The notes beneath the pieces were generated by a model. It did not search any database, was not told the origin of the DNA, and was given only the letters and a program-made list of their open reading frames with translations. A stretch of DNA of 64,000 bases from Streptomyces sp. CB09001 (GTDB lineage: Bacteria > Actinomycetota > Actinomycetes > Streptomycetales > Streptomycetaceae): positions 7,555,001 to 7,619,000 of the forward strand of contig NZ_CP026730.1 of NCBI RefSeq assembly GCF_003369795.1. The letters run 5' to 3'. This document shows positions 59,312-64,000 of this stretch, piece after piece. How positions within the stretch are numbered: the stretch's first letter is position 1; each line of letters opens with the position of its first letter. The translations under genes and the position numbers were made by a program.

Positions 59312-60220
59312 TCAGTCACCCAGGACGTCGGTCACCCTGAGGTGCTCCACATCGACCTCGGCGACGGTGAGGTCGTCGCAGCACCCACGCCGTCTTTGAG
59401 TCGGCGCTGAAGCCGATCGCCTGGCGGGGGAGAGCGCGGCGCCGTAGGGCTTCTCACCCACGGGGACCGTAGTGATCGTCGTGCCGGACGCGGTGTCGAC
59501 GACGGAGATATCGGCGGTCTCGGTGTTGGCCGCGTACAGGCGGTCGCCGGCGCGGTTGACCGACACCGCGCGCAGACCGTGGAACCCGCCGATCTGCCGC
59601 ATCGTGCGGTCCTTGCTCCCGAGGTCGACGACCGTGACGGTGTCGGCCGCCGCGTTGTTGGCGTACAGCCACTTGCCGTCCCTGGTCTGCGCGGTGCCGA
59701 ACACACCGGCCCCGAGCGGCAAACGCCGGGTGACACGGAAGCCGAACACGGAGATGCGGTCCACGACACCGCGCGCGCTGTCGGACACGGTGAAGCTCTT
59801 GCTGTCCGGGGCGAACAGGATGTTGCGCGGGCTGACGTACCCCTTGCTCTCGGCGATCTTCCGGCCGCTGTGCACGTCGATGACGACGAGGTGGTCGGAG
59901 TGGGAGTTCGTCGCTACGGCGAGCCTCTCGTTGGGGCTCACCGCGAGGGTGTTGTTGGTGGCGTCGACGGTGGGGTCCCGGTCCTCGGGCTCCTCGGGGT
60001 TCTCGACCTCGACCTCGCTGGTGTTGGCGCCGAAGTCCACCACGGTGGAGGCGAACCCCTTCGACGACGACTTCTTCTCTGGCTTCTCCGGCTTCTCCGG
60101 CTTCTCCGGCTTCTCCGGCGCGTCCGCGCCGGCCGTGGTCACCGCCGCACCGGACAGGGCGAGCGCGGCGAGCGCGGTGGTGGCGATCATCGTCCGGCGC
60201 GTGGTCCTGAGGCGTTTCAC
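59312..60220 (-). CDS. Secreted YVTN beta-propeller protein, apparently shortened
   Basis: A 302-residue protein. Signal peptide RLRTTRRTMIATTALAALAL, then a PEK repeat (four copies of a 9-bp unit) as a linker, then YVTN repeats (ERLAVATNSHSDHLVVIDVH, DKWLYANNAAADTVTVVDLG-like, ADISVVDTASGTTITTVPVG). At about residue 265 the repeats stop in SPARRSASAPTQRRRGC and resume only in a final strand (DDLTVAEVDVEHLRVTDVLG), so one or more blades are missing. A paralogue of the protein at 46218. GTG start behind AAGGAG. Beside the molybdoenzyme; role unknown. Confidence 0.72.
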   Translation of the reverse strand: MKRLRTTRRTMIATTALAALALSGAAVTTAGADAPEKPEKPEKPEKPEKKSSSKGFASTVVDFGANTSEVEVENPEEPEDRDPTVDATNNTLAVSPNERLAVATNSHSDHLVVIDVHSGRKIAESKGYVSPRNILFAPDSKSFTVSDSARGVVDRISVFGFRVTRRLPLGAGVFGTAQTRDGKWLYANNAAADTVTVVDLGSKDRTMRQIGGFHGLRAVSVNRAGDRLYAANTETADISVVDTASGTTITTVPVGEKPYGAALSPARRSASAPTQRRRGCCDDLTVAEVDVEHLRVTDVLGD

Positions 60221-60597
60221 CTGGGCTGTCTCCTTGATCTGAATGTCCCCGCCGCGCATGACCGGTGTCCGGGCGTTTGTAGCGCCGGAGTCTCCACGAG
60301 GACCGGTTCGCGTGCTCTGTCGGCTCTGCAACCGTTGTCATGAGGGGTACGCCGCCGTGCCACGTTGTGTTGACGGAGAAGTGGATCAATCCCGAGGTGT
60401 CGCTCCTCCGCGTCACCCGAACATGCCTTGCGTTCTCCCCGAACCGGCACCGCTACCGGCCGGATCCCCCGGGAGGCCCCACCTGGCGCGGTAGTGCCTG
60501 CGCTACCGAGGCTCGGCAGCGCACGGGATCGAGATGCGGCGGACCCCGGAGGAGGCTGATCCGTGTCAGCAGGAGCGTCCAGCAGAGAGATTCCCCC
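60221..60597. other. 377-bp intergenic region
   Basis: Divergent region between the second propeller gene and the broken serine hydrolase. No conserved coding sequence, RNA or strong palindrome found. GGAGGAGG at 60550-60555 belongs to no identified start. Confidence 0.35.
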
Positions 60598-61019
60598 GTG
60601 TCCCAGCATCGTGCCTCGAAGTCCCGCCTGCGCCGGCGTTCGGCCCTCGCGGTCTCCGCCCTCGCGGGCGGCGCGGCCGGGCAGCTCGTCGCCCGCCCCA
60701 GCGACGTCAACCGCCTCCTGACCGCGCTGATGGACGGCAGGCTCCTCAAGCCCGCCCAGCTCAGGGAGATGCGGACCACGGTCGAGACCAAGGGCCTGCA
60801 CGACGGCTGGCGCGCTACGGCCTCGGCATCGTCGAGATACCGCTGAGCTGCGGCGGTGTCGCCTGGGGCCACGGCGGCGACTTCGACGGCTACGAGAACC
60901 GCAACGGCGTCACGGACCGCGGCCGGGCGGCCACCGTCGCCGTGACGGCGACGCCTTCCACCCTGGAGGGCGCGGAAGCCGTCAACAAGGCCCTGGACAC
61001 CGCCCTGTGCACGTGCTGA
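60598..61019 (+). pseudogene. Broken serine beta-lactamase-like hydrolase
   Basis: A signal-peptide-like start (GTG 60598, RRRSALAVSALAGGAAG) runs straight into ARPSDVNRLLTALMDGRLLK, which is a C-terminal part of the family. The whole catalytic core with SxxK and YxN is deleted. A frameshift near 60810 is then needed to read GIVEIPLSCGGVAWGHGGDF and the end ALDTALCTC at 61019. It matches the intact neighbour at 61104 so closely that it is clearly a degraded duplicate. Confidence 0.78.
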
Positions 61020-61103
61020 CCCCGATTTCGCCCATCCCGCCCATCCTGCCCTCCCGCTTCCGCGTTCCGCGTTCCGTGTTCCGTGTTCCGCAAGGAGATC
61101 TCC

Positions 61104-62300
61104 ATGTCCAAGCCCAGCCGACGTCGTACCCTGACCGCCCTGAGCGGGGTCGCCGCGGCCCTCGCCCTGTCCGTGCCCGCGGCCGACGCGTTGACGAGCC
61201 ACACGACCGCCACCCCGGCCGAGCACAGCCAGGACGCCTTCAAGAGCCGGACCGACGCTGCCGTCCGCAAGAGCCTCACGTCACTGGTGAAGAAGGACGG
61301 CTTCCCGGGCGCGCTCGCCTCCCTCAGCGATCCGGACGGCCGCGCCCGCAATTACACGGCGGGAGTGGGCAACCTGAAGACCAGGTCCAAGGTGCCCACC
61401 GACGGCCAGGTGCGCATCGCCAGCAACACCAAGATGTTCACCGCGACCGTGGTCCTGCAACTGGTCGGTGAGGGCAGGATCGACCTCGACGTGCCGATCG
61501 AGACGTACCTGCCGGGTCTGGTGCGCGGCGACGGCATCGACGGCCACGACATCACCGTGCGCCAGCTGCTCCAGCACACCAGCGGACTGGCCGACTACGA
61601 CGAGGAGGTCGTGCAGGACTACCTGACCAAGCAGCAGCACCGCTACTTCGAGCCCCGCGAGCTCGTCGAGTTCGGGCTCGGCAAGAAGGCGCTGTTCGCC
61701 CCCGGCACCGGCTGGAGCTACAGCAACACCAACTACGTCCTGGCCGGCCTCCTCGTGCAGAAGGTCACCGGCCGCCCCATCGGTGAGGAGATCACCAACC
61801 GCGTCATCGAGCCGCTGGGCCTGCGCCACACCTACTGGCCCGGCGTCGGCGACCAGACCATCAAGGGCCGCCACCCTCATGGGTACTTCGCCACCGCGCC
61901 CAACACCCCCTACACCGACGTCACCGAGCAGGACCCCTCCGCCGGCTGGGCCGCGGGAGGGCTCATCGGCACCCCCAGCGACCTGAACCGGTTCCTCACC
62001 GCGCTCCTCGACGGCAAGCTCCTCGAACCGGAACAGCTCAAGGAGATGAAGACCACCGTCGACGCCCCCGACCTCGACACCGTCGGCGACGGCCACTACG
62101 GCCTCGGCCTGGCCACCTTCAAGCTCAGCTGCGGCGGCTACGCCTGGACCCACGGCGGCAACGCCCCCGGCTACACCACCCGCAACGCCGTGACCGAGGA
62201 CGGCCGGGCGGCCACCATCGCCGTCACCGCGTTGCCCACGGCCCTGCCCGCCGCCGAGCACATCGAGGCCGCCCTCGACACCGCGCTCTGCACCCGCTGA
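61104..62300 (+). CDS. Serine hydrolase, beta-lactamase class C / D-Ala-D-Ala carboxypeptidase family
   Basis: A 398-residue secreted enzyme. Signal peptide RRRTLTALSGVAAALALSVPAADA. Catalytic Ser/Lys in RIASNTKMFTA (S-x-x-K), Tyr in WSYSNTNYVLA (Y-x-N), and the third motif as THGG near the C-terminus. VRQLLQHTSGLADY is the usual preceding block. Start behind AAGGAG. Probably a penicillin-insensitive peptidase or esterase acting outside the cell. A broken copy lies directly upstream. Confidence 0.92.
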   Translation: MSKPSRRRTLTALSGVAAALALSVPAADALTSHTTATPAEHSQDAFKSRTDAAVRKSLTSLVKKDGFPGALASLSDPDGRARNYTAGVGNLKTRSKVPTDGQVRIASNTKMFTATVVLQLVGEGRIDLDVPIETYLPGLVRGDGIDGHDITVRQLLQHTSGLADYDEEVVQDYLTKQQHRYFEPRELVEFGLGKKALFAPGTGWSYSNTNYVLAGLLVQKVTGRPIGEEITNRVIEPLGLRHTYWPGVGDQTIKGRHPHGYFATAPNTPYTDVTEQDPSAGWAAGGLIGTPSDLNRFLTALLDGKLLEPEQLKEMKTTVDAPDLDTVGDGHYGLGLATFKLSCGGYAWTHGGNAPGYTTRNAVTEDGRAATIAVTALPTALPAAEHIEAALDTALCTR

Positions 62301-62554
62301 CCCGGCTGCCGGACCGACCCCGCTGCCGAGACCGCCGCCGGTGATCGCGACGGGGGAGTGGCTCGTACTCATGGAACTCCCTGACCGACGCCGGCCGCCG
62401 CGAGCTGCTGCGCAGACAGCGGGACGCCGACGGCCTGGACACCACCGACAGCCACGATCGCCCGTGCCACCGGCCGCGCGGAGGGGACCTGGCTTCGGGA
62501 AACGCAGGCCTGACACGGGCACCGCCAGCAGGCACCCGTCCTCGGCCCGACGGG

Positions 62555-63373
62555 TCAGGTGATCGGTGTGGAGAGCGTGCCGATGCCGTCGACGGTCACC
62601 TCGACCCGGTCTCCCGTCCTCAGGTACCAGCTCGGGGTCCGGGCTCGGCCCACTCCGCCGGGGGTGCCGGTGAGAATCAGGTCGCCGGGTTGGAGTGGGA
62701 TCATGGTCGACACGTACGCGACCAGGTGCTCCGGGGTGAACAGGAGGTCTGCGACCGGGTGTTCCTGGACCGGGACGCCGTTGACCGTGGTGCGCAGTGT
62801 CGCGCTCGACGGGTCGAATTCGTCGCGGGTGACCAGGACGGGGCCCACGGGGGTGGTACGGGTCCAGATCTTGCCCTGAAGCCACTCGGTGGTGCGGTTC
62901 TGCCATCCGCGCATCGAGATGTCGTTGGCCACCGTGAACCCGGCGATGTACCGGCCCGCCTCCTCCTCCCGCACCCGGTAGGCGGTGCGCCCCACGACGA
63001 CGGCCAGCTCTCCCTCCCAGTCCATCTCCGGGTCCTCCGGCACGGTCGCCACCGGATCGGCGGGGCCGGTCAGGGTGTCGGCGAACTTCGCGAAGAGCGT
63101 GGGGTGGGCCGGCAGATCGCGGCCCATCTCCTTGATGTGTTCCTTGTAGTTGAGTCCCGCGCACAGCACGTGGGAGGGGTGCGGAACCAGTGTGTGCAGT
63201 TCGGCCTCGTCCCGGCGGTGTTGGGGACCGGTGGCCGTCCGTGCGATCTGCCGCCAGTCCTCGTCGGCCAGCAGGGAGCCGACGTCGGCGTGACCGGGTA
63301 TCTCCGTGAGCACCTCACCGTCGAGTCGGGCGGCGCTCGTTCCCGTGCGCGTGCGGATCGTTGCCAGTCTCAT
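62555..63373 (-). CDS. Fumarylacetoacetate hydrolase-family protein
   Basis: A 272-residue FAH-fold enzyme. The metal ligands are intact: Glu120 and Glu122 in MDWEGELAVVVG and Asp151 in FTVANDISMRG. Also conserved are GLNYKEHIKE, KIWTRTTPVGPVLV and LTGTPGGVG. Family members cleave or decarboxylate 2-oxo and acylpyruvate products of ring cleavage. It starts 16 bp after the preceding monooxygenase-like gene, so they share a message. Good candidate for hydrolysis of a ring-opened product. Confidence 0.92.
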   Translation of the reverse strand: MRLATIRTRTGTSAARLDGEVLTEIPGHADVGSLLADEDWRQIARTATGPQHRRDEAELHTLVPHPSHVLCAGLNYKEHIKEMGRDLPAHPTLFAKFADTLTGPADPVATVPEDPEMDWEGELAVVVGRTAYRVREEEAGRYIAGFTVANDISMRGWQNRTTEWLQGKIWTRTTPVGPVLVTRDEFDPSSATLRTTVNGVPVQEHPVADLLFTPEHLVAYVSTMIPLQPGDLILTGTPGGVGRARTPSWYLRTGDRVEVTVDGIGTLSTPIT

Positions 63374-63388
63374 CCGTGTCCCCTTCTC

Positions 63389-64000
63389 TCAGGCGCCGGC
63401 GGCGGTGGTCTCGGGGACGACGAGGTCGAAGAATCCCCAGTGCGAACCGGTGGGCAGGGTGCCCGACAGCATGCGGCCGCACTTCTGCGTCACGATGTGC
63501 GAGGAGCCCCGGTGCTGGCTTCCGGCGTGGCTGTCGCGGAAGAAGCGCTGCAGGACGCCGTCCCGCATGACCTGCGCGCCCGCGAAGCGGTGCACGAGCT
63601 GGCTGATCTCCAGCGCGGTCCGGGTGGCGAGGCTGCAGGCGAGGCGCGACATGGTCTCCTGCTCGTCGTTCAGCTGCGCGCCGTCCGCGAGCGCGGCCTC
63701 GTTGTCGCGCCAGGTGTCCCGCAGCAGGGCCTGGGTGCCCCGCACGTGCGAGTAGTGGCGGGCGAACTCGGCGAAGAACTCGTCGCTGGTGACGGGGGAC
63801 CCCTCTGCGGGGTCCTTGCGGCGGGTCAGCTCGCGCAGCTCGTCGAGCATGCGCCGGCCGACGCCCTGGGACCAGGCCGCCTGGTGCAGCCCGGCCATCA
63901 GGGCGGGGCTCGGCCCGTTCGCGGCGCGGCCGCGCGGAGAACGCGGGCCCACGGCGAAGACGTACTTGTCGTCGACCAGCAGCTCCTCGGCCCGGTAGTC
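63389..64000 (-). CDS. Acyl-CoA dehydrogenase-like flavin monooxygenase, C-terminal part (truncated by window edge)
   Basis: 204 codons; the start is beyond the window. The visible part is the C-terminal helical domain of the acyl-CoA dehydrogenase type 2 group, which includes two-component flavin-dependent hydroxylases such as HsaA: YRAEELLVDDKYVFAVG, then GVGRRMLDELRELTRRKDPA, a long helix with RHYSHVRGTQALLRDTWRDN, SQLVHRFAGAQVMRDGVLQRFFRDSHAGSQH-type motif, and MLSGTLPTGSHW. Probably hydroxylates an aromatic or polyketide substrate using reduced flavin. Confidence 0.85.
   Translation of the reverse strand, partial: DYRAEELLVDDKYVFAVGPRSPRGRAANGPSPALMAGLHQAAWSQGVGRRMLDELRELTRRKDPAEGSPVTSDEFFAEFARHYSHVRGTQALLRDTWRDNEAALADGAQLNDEQETMSRLACSLATRTALEISQLVHRFAGAQVMRDGVLQRFFRDSHAGSQHRGSSHIVTQKCGRMLSGTLPTGSHWGFFDLVVPETTAAGA

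Noticed and set aside
60060..60120. Tandem 9-bp repeats as a possible regulatory or phase-variable tract
   Set aside because: They encode a PEK linker after a signal peptide and keep the reading frame, so they are a protein spacer.
62301..62554. Possible small gene between the serine hydrolase and FAH genes
   Set aside because: No frame has a ribosome site or family resemblance; treated as intergenic.

Overview
The window is GC-rich actinomycete DNA, most likely from a Streptomyces-type chromosome. The signs are strong GC bias at third codon positions, GTG and TTG starts, many TetR, IclR and LysR regulators, a SpoIIE/PAS/GAF/HATPase protein, an ECF sigma factor with a zinc-type anti-sigma factor, and a heavy load of gene remnants. 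It looks like an accessory catabolic region rather than core chromosome. No tRNA, rRNA, CRISPR array or intact insertion sequence was seen.

Layout. 1-2 kb: the end of pntA and complete pntB (proton-translocating transhydrogenase), closed by two very large perfect hairpins. 2.1-4.5 kb: a divergent VOC-family metalloenzyme and alpha/beta hydrolase, with palindromic operators over their -35 boxes. 4.5-9.7 kb: a TetR gene that has lost its HTH, then a rightward set (SDR, two NTF2/SnoaL-fold proteins, SMP-30 lactonase-like protein, SDR, F420-reductase-like protein). 9.7-16.3 kb: MFS remnant, epoxide hydrolase, then two divergent pairs (ThDP enzyme/IclR and zinc alcohol dehydrogenase/cupin-YciI) that share a promoter motif. 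16.3-20.4 kb: TetR, leuD, leuC, leuB. 20.5-25.5 kb: IclR divergent from a meta-cleavage lower pathway (acetaldehyde dehydrogenase, 4-hydroxy-2-oxovalerate aldolase, 2-hydroxypentadienoate hydratase, a degenerate hydratase/decarboxylase homologue, an F420-reductase-like protein).

25.5-41.5 kb: SpoIIE-like protein that appears to have lost its phosphatase metal ligands, TetR, a small coupled ORF plus membrane protein, hydrolase, triple-Nudix protein, a leftward ABC transporter/two-component operon, an FMN glutamate-synthase-like protein, a lipoprotein, and a DUF1772/TetR pair. 41.6-44.7 kb: SDR pseudogene with a triplicated 36-bp unit, LysR/SDR divergent pair. 44.8-48.5 kb: ECF sigma, anti-sigma, secreted beta-propeller with a Cys-rich tail, and a YcnI-like copper-type protein. 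49-57.2 kb: stress and redox genes (NTF2 protein, quinone oxidoreductase/TetR, flavodoxin-fold reductase with a broken TetR, YceI, F420-reductase-like protein, TetR, epoxide hydrolase) mixed with SDR, transposase and IS630 remnants. 57.5-60.2 kb: cytochrome b561-type membrane protein, sulfite-oxidase-fold molybdoenzyme, second beta-propeller. 60.6-62.3 kb: a broken and an intact serine hydrolase. 62.5-64 kb: FAH-family hydrolase and the end of a flavin-dependent acyl-CoA-dehydrogenase-like monooxygenase.

The clearest regulatory signal is a 13-bp palindrome, TGACYTSARGTCA. It occurs three times between the VOC and hydrolase genes and twice upstream of leuB, 17 kb away. In each of the three inferred promoters a copy overlaps a TTGACT -35 box, so the two loci probably share a regulator. 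The aldolase/dehydrogenase/hydratase genes would turn a meta-cleavage dienoate into pyruvate and acetyl-CoA. The other enzymes (ThDP enzyme, dehydrogenases, lactonase, epoxide hydrolases, FAH hydrolase, flavin monooxygenase) fit breakdown of a cyclic or aromatic compound, but the substrate cannot be read from the sequence.
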